Shown here one piece after another: positions 32,544 through 41,053 of a stretch of 64,000 nucleotides of DNA. The notes beneath the pieces were generated by a model. That model was not told where the DNA came from and searched no databases. It saw only the letters and a list, made by a program, of their open reading frames with translations. This DNA comes from Streptosporangiaceae bacterium NEAU-GS5 (GTDB lineage Bacteria; Actinomycetota; Actinomycetes; Streptosporangiales; Streptosporangiaceae): positions 1-64,000 of the forward strand of contig JAGFNW010000003.1 of the NCBI GenBank assembly GCA_017592665.1, in the 5' to 3' direction. Positions within the stretch are counted from its first letter, which is position 1; every line of letters begins with the position of its first letter. Position numbers and translations under genes: made by a program.

Positions 32544-35321
32544 GTGGAGTTCAGGCTCTTGGGGCCGTTCGAGGTCGGGGACGGCGACCGCGTCCTGCCG
32601 GTCAGGGCGCCGAGGCACCGGACCGTGCTGGCCGCGCTCGCGCTGGCGGCCGGTCGCCCGGTTTCGGTCCAGCGCCTGCGTGAGGCGCTCGGCGGCGAGA
32701 TCACTGCGACCGTGGTGCGGGTGTACGTCAGCGACCTGCGCGCGATCCTTCCCGGCGACCTGATCGAGACGGTCCCCGGCAGCCGCGGCTACCGGCTCCG
32801 GATCGAGCCACGTCAGGTCGACGCCTGGCGCTTCCGCGACCTGGCCGCCCGTCGTCCGGAGGACGCGCACGCCCGCGCACACGTCCTGGAAGAGGCGCTC
32901 GCGCTCTGGCGCGGCCCCGCGCTGGACGACGTCGAGTCGGACCGGCTGCACCAGACCGAGGCGCTGCCGCTGGAGGAGCTGCGGCTGTCGGCCCGCGAAC
33001 GGCTCTGCGAGGCCCGGATCCAGCTGGGCGAGCATCGCGACGCCGTCGACGACCTCAAGGATCTGATCGGCGCCCACCCGCTGCGCGAGCATCCCTACCG
33101 GCTGCTGATGCTGGCGCTCTACCGGTCGGGTGACTCCGGCGGCGCGCTGTCCTCCTACGCGCGGCTGCGCCAGGTCCTGGCCGAGGAGCTGGGCGCCGAC
33201 CCGTCTCCCGAACTGCGCCGGCTGCACGAGCGGATCCTCCGTCAGGATCCCCGGCTGGACGCGGAGGAGGTGCCCGCTCCGGCGGAGCTGCCGCGTGACG
33301 ACCCCACCTTCACCGGCCGCGACGCGCTGCTCGCGCGCCTGGACGCGCTGCCGGCCGCGATCGTCCTCTACGGCCATGCCGGCGTCGGCAAGTCGACCCT
33401 CGCCGTCCATCTGGGGTGGCGGCACCGGGCCAGGTTCCCCGACGGGCAATTGTTCGAGGAGCTGGCCGACCAGCCGGACATCGGGGCGATCCTCGCCCGG
33501 TTCCTGCGTTCCCTGGGATCCCCGGCCGGGACGATTCCGGCGTCGTTCCCCGAACGGCTCACGGCCTACCGGACCCTGACGGCGGGGCGCCGGCTGCTGG
33601 TCGTATTGGACAACGTGTCGGCGGAGGAGCAGGCCCGGGCGTTGCTGCCGACGGGTCCGGGGTCGGCCGCGATCGTCACGAGCCGGTCCCCGCTGGCCGG
33701 GCTGGCCGGGGCCGAGCCGTACGAGGTGGAGGTGTTCACCCCGGACGAGGCCCGCGGGCTGCTCGACCGGCTGGGCGGACCGGCACGGGTCGCGGCCGAC
33801 GAGCCGGCCACGGCGCAGTTGCTCGATGCGTGCGGCGGGCTGCCGATCGCGGTCCGCGTGGTCGGCTCACGGCTGGCCTCCAGCCGGGACGACTCCACCC
33901 GGGCCCTGGCCCGGCGATTACGCGACGACCCGCTCGACCAGCTGCGTGCCGGGGATGTCGCGGTGCGTCCGTTGCTCGATCTCGGCTACGAAGGCCTGAG
34001 TGAGGACCTGCGGACACTGCTGCGGCGGTTGTCGGCGCTGTCGGCGCCAGGTTTCGCCGGGTGGGTGGCCGCGCCGCTCATAGGGCCGCTCATAGGGCCG
34101 CTCATAGGGCCGCTCACCGGGTCGGCGGGCGGCGTCGAGGCGATCGCCGATCGCGGGCTGCTGCAGCGGCTGGCCTCCGATGAGGCCGGTCAGGACCGCT
34201 ACCGGCTGCACGCGCTGACCCGGCTGTTCGCGCGGCGGCTGTCGGCGGCCGACGAGCCGGCCGTGCCGCTGTCCCGGCTGGCCTCGGTGGCGCTGGCCCG
34301 GGTGCGCGCCGCCGTACTGCCGCTCACCTCGGAGCAGTTCGCGCCCGGCGAGGGCGGCGAGGTCATGAGCATGGGGACCACGGACATCCGCGACTCGGTC
34401 GAATGGCTGGACGCGGAGCTGGCGTTCCTCGTCGCCCTGATCGGCGATGTGGAGCCCGAGCAGGCGTGGCGGCTCGCGCACGCGCTCACGCCGTATCTGG
34501 AGGCCCGGTTCCGGCTGGACGAGTGGCGCGTGGTCAACCGGCTCGCCCAGGCCGTGGTGACGGCGGATCCGCAGGCCGAGGCGTTGATCCTGCGCGATCT
34601 CGGCGACCTGCGGCGGGCCGAGCGCGACCTGCCCGCCGCCGTGGCGGCCTACCAGGCGAGCCTCGGCCGTCTCGTGCGGCACGGCGATCCCCAGGACCGG
34701 GCGCGGGTCCTGCTCCGGCTCGGTCTGGTCCATCTGGAGCAAGGATTGGCGGCGACCGCCGAGAGCCACCTCGCGGAGGGCCGGGCCGAGTTCCGGGCGT
34801 GTGGCGACCGCCGCGGCGAGGCCGGATGCCTGCGGGCCCTCGGCGTCGTACGGCACCGGCTCGGCGACCACGACGTGGCGCTCGACTGCCTGCGTGGAGC
34901 CCTCGGCACGGCCCATGACCTCGGCGACAGGTACGCGCAGGCGGCCTGCCTGCACGAGCTGGTGACCGTACGGCTGGCGCGGGGCGAGACAGGGCCGGCG
35001 CGGCGGCATGCCGAGGACGAGCACGACCTGGCCGACCGGCGGCTGCGCGACCCGCGGCTGACCGGATACGCGCTGCTCAGCCTGGCCAGGGTCGGACACG
35101 TCGACGGCGATCCCGACGCGGAACGCCACGCCGGTGAGGCGGCGGCGCGGCTGCGCGCTCTCGGGGATCGATCGGGCCAGGCCTGGGCGCTGGCGGCGCT
35201 GGCGGCGATCACCGGCCGGCCGTACGAGCGGGAGCTGGCCCATTCGATCTTCGTCGAACTGGGCGAGGTCTACGGCGCCGCCCGGACCGGCACTGGAGAG
35301 CCCGGCCTGAACCAATCCTGA
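32544..35321 (+). CDS. SARP/AfsR-family transcriptional regulator (BTAD, NB-ARC, TPR)
   Basis: A 925-residue multidomain activator. Residues 1-80 form an OmpR-type winged helix (FRLLGPFEVGDGDRVLP ... VQRLREALGG). About 90-235 is the bacterial transcriptional activation domain (BTAD). An NB-ARC-type ATPase follows with Walker A GHAGVGKST at 277-285 and LLVVLDNV as Walker B. From about 620 onwards lie tetratricopeptide repeats. This is the AfsR layout. The GTG at 32544 follows three SARP-type repeats, suggesting autoregulation. A 12-bp tandem repeat inserts LIGP units at about 512-523. The receptor kinase gene follows 109 bp downstream, recalling AfsK-AfsR. Confidence 0.9.
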   Translation: MEFRLLGPFEVGDGDRVLPVRAPRHRTVLAALALAAGRPVSVQRLREALGGEITATVVRVYVSDLRAILPGDLIETVPGSRGYRLRIEPRQVDAWRFRDLAARRPEDAHARAHVLEEALALWRGPALDDVESDRLHQTEALPLEELRLSARERLCEARIQLGEHRDAVDDLKDLIGAHPLREHPYRLLMLALYRSGDSGGALSSYARLRQVLAEELGADPSPELRRLHERILRQDPRLDAEEVPAPAELPRDDPTFTGRDALLARLDALPAAIVLYGHAGVGKSTLAVHLGWRHRARFPDGQLFEELADQPDIGAILARFLRSLGSPAGTIPASFPERLTAYRTLTAGRRLLVVLDNVSAEEQARALLPTGPGSAAIVTSRSPLAGLAGAEPYEVEVFTPDEARGLLDRLGGPARVAADEPATAQLLDACGGLPIAVRVVGSRLASSRDDSTRALARRLRDDPLDQLRAGDVAVRPLLDLGYEGLSEDLRTLLRRLSALSAPGFAGWVAAPLIGPLIGPLIGPLTGSAGGVEAIADRGLLQRLASDEAGQDRYRLHALTRLFARRLSAADEPAVPLSRLASVALARVRAAVLPLTSEQFAPGEGGEVMSMGTTDIRDSVEWLDAELAFLVALIGDVEPEQAWRLAHALTPYLEARFRLDEWRVVNRLAQAVVTADPQAEALILRDLGDLRRAERDLPAAVAAYQASLGRLVRHGDPQDRARVLLRLGLVHLEQGLAATAESHLAEGRAEFRACGDRRGEAGCLRALGVVRHRLGDHDVALDCLRGALGTAHDLGDRYAQAACLHELVTVRLARGETGPARRHAEDEHDLADRRLRDPRLTGYALLSLARVGHVDGDPDAERHAGEAAARLRALGDRSGQAWALAALAAITGRPYERELAHSIFVELGEVYGAARTGTGEPGLNQS
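34077..34121 (+). repeat. 12-bp in-frame tandem repeat inside the SARP gene
   Basis: CTCATAGGGCCG occurs three times in a row from 34077 to 34112 and is followed by a diverged partial copy (CTCACCGGG). It encodes LIGP three times then LTG. It uses the ATA codon, rare in this genome, in each copy. Such repeats change length by slippage without shifting the frame. Confidence 0.85.
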
Positions 35322-35324
35322 ACC
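35307..35324 (-). promoter_or_regulatory. pair of CTGAACC direct repeats, 11-bp period, upstream of the kinase
   Basis: CTGAACC at 35307-35313 and again at 35318-35324 are identical and 11 bp apart. Read on the other strand they are GGTTCAG, exactly the first heptamer before the SARP gene. They overlap the SARP stop and lie about 107 bp before the kinase start, placing the kinase in the putative SARP regulon. Confidence 0.55.
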
Positions 35325-35430
35325 CGTATGAGTCTTCAGTTATCGGGTTATGTTTAGTTTTGATCTGAAATATCGCCGTACGATCGGCAGCTTGTCGAGC
35401 ACCTCGTCCAGCCACCGGACGGAACCCGCC

Positions 35431-37155
35431 ATGGCAGACCGCCCTCGCCGCATCGGGGCTTACCGGGTGCTGCGCGTGCTGGGCCAGGGCGGCATGGGCG
35501 TGGTCTACCTCGCGGAAGGGCCGGACGGCGGCGAGGTCGCGGTGAAGGTGATCCGCGGTGAGCGGGTGGCCGAGCCCGGCTATCAGCGGCGGTTCGAGCG
35601 CGAGGTCGGCATTCTGCGGCGGGTCGCGGAGTCCGCGCCGTTCTGCACCGTCGCGATCCTGGACTCGGGCGTCTCCGACGACGCCGCGTATCTGGTGACC
35701 GAGTACGTCGACGGTCCCGATCTGGCGCGGCGGGTGCGCGAGGACGGCCCGCTCGGCCCGGACGAGCTGGTGAACCTCGGGATCTGGATGGCGTCCGCGT
35801 TGGGCGCGCTGCACGCCGCCGGAGTGATCCACCGCGATCTCAAGCCGGGCAACGTGCTGCTCGGCCCGACCGGCCCGAAGATCATCGATTTCGGCGTCGC
35901 CCAGGTGGTCTCCGGCACGCTCGGCACGGTCACGCACAGCGCGGTGGGCACCGCCGGCTACTTGTCGCCGGAACAGGCGCGCGGCGACCCGCTCACCACC
36001 GCCTCGGACGTCTTCTCGTGGGGCGCGGTGATGGCGTTCGCCGCCACCGGCCGCAGCCCGTTCGGCGAGGGCTCGAATCCGGAAGTCACCTATCGGGTCG
36101 TGTACGCCGAGCCGGATCTCGACGGCGTCGCCGAGCCGCCGCGTGAGCTGATCGCGTGGGCCATGCACAAGACGGCCGACCGCCGGCCCGACGCCGAGCG
36201 GCTCCACGCCGCGCTCACCTCGCCGGGCGAGGGGGTGCCGGTCGATTCGATGGCCTGGACCGTGCCCGACCCTGCGGGCCCAGGGCGGCCCTCAGCGGGA
36301 CGTGGTTCCAGGGCCGCGCAGCGCCTCGCGGGCCTCGCGGTCGCGATCTTGGGTGTCGCCGGCGCGCTCACCATGACCGGCGCCGTGAAGGTCGTCGCGG
36401 CGGCGCTGGCCGCGCTCGGGCTGATCCCACTGCTCGCGCCCGTTCCGTGGCGCCGACGCCGGCATCGGTGGATCGGCGTGTCCACAGCCGTCGCCGGGCT
36501 GCTGCTCCCGCTCAATGCGGCCACCGGCGCGGTGCCCATCGGTATGCGCACCTGCGAGGAGCCCGGCCAGACGGCCGCCCGGCCGTTGGCGGCGAGCGGT
36601 TTCGACACGACCGGAAAGAGCTCGGTCAAGGTGGCCGGCGGGCTCTGGAAGATCACCTCCAACGGTGACTACACCTGGACGGGCCTCGCGGGCGCGCTCC
36701 CCGACTGGTGCGGTTACCAGGTCGACCTCGACGTCACGGTGCACGGCCCCACTCAGGACGCCTATGCCGGCCTGGGGTGGGGCTACGGCCTCGGCGTCTG
36801 CTCCCGTTTCGACGGCAGCCAGCCGCGCGGCCTGTCCCTGCAATACGCCTTCTACCAGGGCGACCAGGAGCAGTCCAACCACCTCGGCGTGGTCCGGCTG
36901 CCGGCCGCCAACGCCCATCCCGGTGCCCAGCCCGCCGATCCGCCGCGCGGCCTGGACAACTCCACACACCACTGGCGGATTCTGTACGACCACGGCAAGG
37001 TCGCCTATCAACTCGACTACGGCATCACCCAGACCGCCTGGTATCCGGCGACGGGCGGCTATCCCCTGCTCGCCGACTGTCTGGGCAGCCAGTTCGTGTT
37101 CCGCGCCTGGCTGGCGGAGGTCGAGGTGGGCGGCCTGACCATCAGCCCAGGCTGA
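35431..37155 (+). CDS. membrane receptor Ser/Thr protein kinase with extracellular domain
   Basis: A 574-residue kinase. The catalytic domain (about 8-265) has the Gly loop GQGGMG (18-23), Lys39, Glu58, the HRDLKPGN loop with Asp136, and DFG at 153-155, so it should be active. Three hydrophobic helices (about 300-375) follow. The remaining 190 residues, with four Cys and patterns such as GLWKITSNGDYTWTG and STHHWRILYDHGKV, look like an extracellular beta-sandwich sensor. An odd number of helices puts that part outside. The ATG at 35431 opens the standard kinase N-terminus; an in-frame ATG at 35350 is less likely. By position it may phosphorylate the adjacent SARP protein. Confidence 0.88.
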   Translation: MADRPRRIGAYRVLRVLGQGGMGVVYLAEGPDGGEVAVKVIRGERVAEPGYQRRFEREVGILRRVAESAPFCTVAILDSGVSDDAAYLVTEYVDGPDLARRVREDGPLGPDELVNLGIWMASALGALHAAGVIHRDLKPGNVLLGPTGPKIIDFGVAQVVSGTLGTVTHSAVGTAGYLSPEQARGDPLTTASDVFSWGAVMAFAATGRSPFGEGSNPEVTYRVVYAEPDLDGVAEPPRELIAWAMHKTADRRPDAERLHAALTSPGEGVPVDSMAWTVPDPAGPGRPSAGRGSRAAQRLAGLAVAILGVAGALTMTGAVKVVAAALAALGLIPLLAPVPWRRRRHRWIGVSTAVAGLLLPLNAATGAVPIGMRTCEEPGQTAARPLAASGFDTTGKSSVKVAGGLWKITSNGDYTWTGLAGALPDWCGYQVDLDVTVHGPTQDAYAGLGWGYGLGVCSRFDGSQPRGLSLQYAFYQGDQEQSNHLGVVRLPAANAHPGAQPADPPRGLDNSTHHWRILYDHGKVAYQLDYGITQTAWYPATGGYPLLADCLGSQFVFRAWLAEVEVGGLTISPG

Positions 37156-37169
37156 ATCGATCCTGAACA
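37152..37169 (-). promoter_or_regulatory. CTGAATC/CTGAACA direct repeats, 11-bp period
   Basis: CTGAATC (37152-37158) and CTGAACA (37163-37169) are 11 bp apart, each one base from the CTGAACC pair before the kinase gene. They begin inside the kinase stop codon region and end 38 bp before the secreted-protein gene. This is the third such site in 5 kb. Confidence 0.5.
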
Positions 37170-37207
37170 GCCGACCCCTACCGTAGCCGCACGGAAAGGA
37201 GCCCTCG

Positions 37208-37645
37208 ATGAAATCCCTCGTCATCGCCGCGGTCGTCCTCACGGGCGCGAGCGCCTCCGTCTACGCCCTCTCCTCCCCGGCCACCGCGCAAACGCCGGCC
37301 ACCGCCCACGCGCGCTGCTCCAAGCACCGGGTCGCGACGACCACCAAAGGCCTCGCGGGCCGCCGTGTCTCCCTCTGGCAGTGCGGAAGCACCGGCGGCT
37401 TCCACGCCACCATCAGCGGAGGCCGGCCGGGTGACGCCGTATGGGTCCGCAACGGCACCACCTCGGTCCGCGTCACCGCCCGGGTGTCGCCCGGCCACAG
37501 CTCGGCCACCACGCGCCCGCTGACCCTCGGGAGCGGCCAGACGGTCTGGGCCTGCGGTGACCCCGCCGGCCGCACCACGTCCAAGTGCACCGTCACCATC
37601 CGCTACACCCAGCCCGGCGGCCCCGGCCCGACCATTCCAGGCTGA
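37208..37645 (+). CDS. small secreted protein following the receptor kinase
   Basis: A 145-residue protein with a signal peptide (MKSLVIAAVVLTGASASVYA..., cleavage near AQT at about 28). The mature part has four Cys (HARCSKH, LWQCGST, WACGDP, SKCTV) and alternating Ser/Thr/Val strands, suggesting a small disulfide-bonded beta fold. Family not recognised. AAAGGAG supports the ATG at 37208. It follows the kinase gene and carries its own direct-repeat site, so it may interact with the kinase's outer domain; that is inference. Confidence 0.75.
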   Translation: MKSLVIAAVVLTGASASVYALSSPATAQTPATAHARCSKHRVATTTKGLAGRRVSLWQCGSTGGFHATISGGRPGDAVWVRNGTTSVRVTARVSPGHSSATTRPLTLGSGQTVWACGDPAGRTTSKCTVTIRYTQPGGPGPTIPG

Positions 37646-37655
37646 GCGCGCGCCG

Positions 37656-38840
37656 CTACTCGGCGCGCAGTGCGACGACGGGGTCGAGGCGGGCCGCGCG
37701 GCGGGCCGGCGCGACGCCGAAGAACACCCCGACGGCCGCGGACACCCCGAACGCCAGGGCCACCGACCACCAGGTGACGACCGCGGGCACCGGGGTCAGC
37801 GCCTGGATCGTGAGCGAGCCGCCCACGCCGATGGCGATCCCGATCATCCCGCCGATCGTGGTCAGCAGCACGGCCTCGATCAGGAACTGGCCGAGCACGT
37901 CGCGCTGCCGCGCGCCGAGCGCCTTGCGCAGGCCGATCTCCTTGGTCCGCTCGCGGACGCTGACCAGCATGATGTTGGACACGCCGACCCCGCCGACGAT
38001 CAGCGAGATCCCGGCGATGGCGGCCAGGACGCCGGTGAGCATGCCGAGGACCGTGCCGATCGTGCCGAGCAGCTGGGTCTGCGTGACGGCGGAGAACTTC
38101 TCGTCCGGATAGCGCGCCTCCAGCCCGGCGACCACCCGCTTCTGCAGCGGCTCGATCTCGTCCGGGCCGGACGCGCCGACCGCGATGCCGTTGATCCTCG
38201 GCAGGCCGATCAGCCGCTGCGCCGTGGTGACGGGGACGTGCACCTCCTGGTCGCGGTCGACGCCGAACGTCGAGCCGACCGTCTCGTACACGCCGACCAC
38301 CCGGAACCGGACGCCGGCGATCGTGACCTGGCGGCCGATGGGATCGACGTCGCCGAACAGCTTGGCGCCGAGATCCGCGCCGAGGACGGCGACCCGGCGG
38401 CGGGTGTCGACGTCGGTCTGGCTGAGGTAGCGGCCGCGCCGCAGCGGCCGGTCGAAGATGTTCGACATGTTCTGGTCGGTGCCGGTGAGCGTGGTGAACA
38501 CCTCGGTCCGGCCGACCCGTACGGACTCTCCCGAGTTGACGGCCACCGTCACCTTGGACGGGTCGCCCACGATCCGCCGGACGTAGGCGACGTCGGTGAG
38601 GTCGAGCCGGCTCTGCGTGGGGGCCGCGCCCAGCCCGACCTGGCCGGGCACGACCAGGATGATGTTGCTGCCGAGGCCCGCGATCTCCTTCTCGACCGTG
38701 TTCTTGGCGCCCGTGCCGATGGCGACCAGGATCACGACCGCGAGCACACCCACGATCACGCCGAACATGGTGAGCCCGCTGCGCAGCCGGTTGACCCGCA
38801 GCGCCTCGAGCGCCATGCGCAGCGCCTCAGCGGTTCTCAT
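37656..38840 (-). CDS. MacB/FtsX-type ABC transporter permease
   Basis: A 394-residue permease: one N-terminal helix (about 22-45), a large extracytoplasmic MacB_PCD-type domain (about 50-270) and three C-terminal helices (FtsX domain). The conserved NIMLVSVRERTKEIGLRKALGARQRDV loop couples to the ATPase. It works with the downstream-positioned ATPase and adaptor genes to export a molecule, possibly a peptide or antibiotic. The ATG at 38840 overlaps the ATPase gene end by 14 bp. Confidence 0.92.
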   Translation of the reverse strand: MRTAEALRMALEALRVNRLRSGLTMFGVIVGVLAVVILVAIGTGAKNTVEKEIAGLGSNIILVVPGQVGLGAAPTQSRLDLTDVAYVRRIVGDPSKVTVAVNSGESVRVGRTEVFTTLTGTDQNMSNIFDRPLRRGRYLSQTDVDTRRRVAVLGADLGAKLFGDVDPIGRQVTIAGVRFRVVGVYETVGSTFGVDRDQEVHVPVTTAQRLIGLPRINGIAVGASGPDEIEPLQKRVVAGLEARYPDEKFSAVTQTQLLGTIGTVLGMLTGVLAAIAGISLIVGGVGVSNIMLVSVRERTKEIGLRKALGARQRDVLGQFLIEAVLLTTIGGMIGIAIGVGGSLTIQALTPVPAVVTWWSVALAFGVSAAVGVFFGVAPARRAARLDPVVALRAE

Positions 38841-39522
38841 GGGTGTCCTGTTCGATCAGCCCGTCGCGGACGTGGATCTGGCGGCGCGCGTGGGCGGCGA
38901 TCTCCGGCTCGTGGGTGACGATGACGACGGCCACGCCCCGGTCGGCGTTGAGCCGGTCGAGCAGCGCCATCACCTCTGCGCCGTTGCGGGTGTCGAGGTT
39001 TCCGGTCGGCTCGTCGGCCAGCACCACCTGAGGCTCGCCGACCAGCGCCCGGGCGATGGCCACGCGCTGCTGCTCACCACCGGACATCTGGGACGGCCGG
39101 TGGTCCATCCGGTGTCCGAGGCCCACGGCCTCGAGCGCCTGCCGCGCCATGGCGCGCCGCTCCACCTTGCCCAGGCCGCGGTAGACCAGCGGCAGCGCCA
39201 CGTTGTCCAGCGCCGACGTGCGGGCCAGCAGGTGGAACGACTGGAACACGAACCCGATCATGCGGTTGCGCAGGTCGGCGAGGCTGCTGTCGTCGAGAGT
39301 GGCGACGTCGACGCCGCCGACCCGCAGCACGCCCGAGGTGGGCCGGTCGAGGCAGCCGAGCAGGTGCATGAGCGTGGACTTGCCCGACCCGGACGGCCCC
39401 AGGATCGCCACGAACTCCCCCTGGCCGATCCGCAGGTCCACCCCCCGCAGGGCCTCCACCGTCACCCCCTCCAACTGATAAGCCCGCGTCAACCCCACCC
39501 CCTCAAACGCGTGATCTTGCAC
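38827..39522 (-). CDS. MacB-type ABC transporter ATP-binding protein
   Basis: A 231-residue ATPase with Walker [11 protein letters not shown]-loop VFQSFHLL, signature [15 protein letters not shown], Walker [13 protein letters not shown] and the H-loop HEPE. It belongs to the LolD/MacB subfamily that drives FtsX-type permeases. The start is a GTG at 39522. With the permease and the HlyD-like adaptor it forms a three-gene efflux set on one strand. Confidence 0.94.
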   Translation of the reverse strand: MQDHAFEGVGLTRAYQLEGVTVEALRGVDLRIGQGEFVAILGPSGSGKSTLMHLLGCLDRPTSGVLRVGGVDVATLDDSSLADLRNRMIGFVFQSFHLLARTSALDNVALPLVYRGLGKVERRAMARQALEAVGLGHRMDHRPSQMSGGEQQRVAIARALVGEPQVVLADEPTGNLDTRNGAEVMALLDRLNADRGVAVVIVTHEPEIAAHARRQIHVRDGLIEQDTHENR

Positions 39523-39607
39523 GAATTCCCTTCCCGCAGGTCACAGACCCGCTGATCATGCAGGAATTCCCGCGTCCCAGCTCAGCGCGTTGCTGATCAT
39601 GCACTCG
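39512..39607. repeat. three imperfect TGATCATGCA-type repeats
   Basis: TGATCTTGCACGAATTCCC (39512), TGATCATGCAGGAATTCCC (39553) and TGATCATGCACTCGGG (39593) recur about 40 bp apart in the gap between the ATPase and adaptor genes. The first covers the ATPase start codon. GAATTC and TGATCA are palindromic cores. They may be protein-binding sites or members of a dispersed repeat. Confidence 0.6.
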
Positions 39608-39609
39608 GG

Positions 39610-41025
39610 TCACGGCACGGCCTGGCCTTGCCGTACGGTGTCGGCGCCGCGGACCACGATCTGGTCGCCGACCGAGACCCCGCTCAGCACCTCCACCTCG
39701 GCGTCGCCCTGCGCGCCCAGCTTGACCACCCGGCGCTCCGCCCGGCCGGCGCGCACCACCCAGATCACGCTCTCCCGGCCGCTGCTGACGATGGCCGACG
39801 CGGGCACCGCGACCGCGTCCGGCGACTCGCGGACCGTCAGCCGCACGACCGCGCTCATTCCCGGTTTGGGGTGCGGGGCCGGGCTGCCGTCGTCGTACGT
39901 CCCGGAGCCGAGCCGCATCCGCACTGGGTAGCTCACGCCGCCGGTCGCGCCCTCCTTGGGGGTGACGCCGACGCCGGTGACCTTGGCCTGATAGGTGCCG
40001 CCGCTGACCGCGTCGAACTCGACGTGCGCCGAGGTGCCGGGCGAGACCAGCAGGACATCGGTCTCGTCCACGTCGGCGGACAGGGTCAGCACCGACACGT
40101 CGGTCACCGTGACGATCGCGTCGCCGGCCGACACCGGCACGCCGGTGGCGATGGTCCCGCCTGATCGCCCGGTGCTCGGGGCCGCCGCCGCGGCGGCCGC
40201 GGCCGAGCCACCGCCGGTCGGCAGCTGGCTGAGCAGGCCGCTCAGGCTGCTCGCGGCGCCGCCACCGCCCGGGGATCCGCCGCCGCCCAGCGTCACGACC
40301 CCGCCGAACGGCGCCTTGATCACCAGGCCTTCGACAGTGCCCCGCGCGGCCTTCACGGCCGCCTTGGCCTGCGTCTTCGAGGCCGCCTGCAGCTGGCTCA
40401 TGGACGCCGTCAGCCCGCCGAGCCCGGCCCCGATCTGGCCGGTGACCTGCGACAGGATGCTGCCGACCGACCGGTTGAGCCCGCTCACGACCTCGCCGAG
40501 CGCCTTGCGCTGGGCCCGCTGCTGCGCCTGCGCCGTGTCGATGGCGGCCAGCAGCCGGGCGCGCACGGTCGGATCCTCGATCTTGCGGGCCGCCGCCTTG
40601 GCGTCGTCGAAGCAGCGCTGGACCTCACGGTCGAGGGAGGCCGGGAGCCGTACCTTCGGCAGGGCGACCGACAGGGAAGGCGCTCCGGCCGGGGCCTTGG
40701 AGGCCTGCTTGGCCGCGCTCTTGGCCTGGCGCAGCTGGTCTTCGGCCTGCGGTGACTTGATCTTGGCTAAGATCTGGCCCTTCTCGACGGTCTCGCCGTC
40801 CTCGACGTACAGCTTGGCCACCGTGCCGGACGCGGGCGAGGTGAGGGTGGCGCTGGCCCGCGCGCCCACCGTGGCGGGCGCCTCGACGATCTCGCTGACC
40901 GGGGCGCGCCGCACCTGGCCGAGCTGCACCTTCGGCTGGTCGTCCGCCGAGCAGGCGGCGGTGCCGGCTATGAGAAGGGCGATGAGAAGCGGGGGGATAC
41001 CGCGACGAATCGTCGTCGGGAACAT
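39610..41025 (-). CDS. HlyD/MacA-like efflux adaptor lipoprotein
   Basis: A 471-residue membrane fusion protein. A lipoprotein signal ends at about Cys25 (LLIALLIAGTAACS). Two halves of a biotinyl-lipoyl-like domain flank a helical hairpin (about 95-250), e.g. GTVAKLYVEDGETVEKGQILAKI and VIKAPFGGVVTLGGGG. A Gly/Ala/Ser-rich insert with eight consecutive Ala lies at about 280-310, and a beta-barrel part follows. The start is uncertain: ATG 41025 has GGGTG five bases upstream, ATG 41040 is in frame. It serves the MacB-type transporter. Confidence 0.85.
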   Translation of the reverse strand: MFPTTIRRGIPPLLIALLIAGTAACSADDQPKVQLGQVRRAPVSEIVEAPATVGARASATLTSPASGTVAKLYVEDGETVEKGQILAKIKSPQAEDQLRQAKSAAKQASKAPAGAPSLSVALPKVRLPASLDREVQRCFDDAKAAARKIEDPTVRARLLAAIDTAQAQQRAQRKALGEVVSGLNRSVGSILSQVTGQIGAGLGGLTASMSQLQAASKTQAKAAVKAARGTVEGLVIKAPFGGVVTLGGGGSPGGGGAASSLSGLLSQLPTGGGSAAAAAAAAPSTGRSGGTIATGVPVSAGDAIVTVTDVSVLTLSADVDETDVLLVSPGTSAHVEFDAVSGGTYQAKVTGVGVTPKEGATGGVSYPVRMRLGSGTYDDGSPAPHPKPGMSAVVRLTVRESPDAVAVPASAIVSSGRESVIWVVRAGRAERRVVKLGAQGDAEVEVLSGVSVGDQIVVRGADTVRQGQAVP

Positions 41026-41053
41026 CGTCACCCGGAACATGGTAAAGGGGCGG

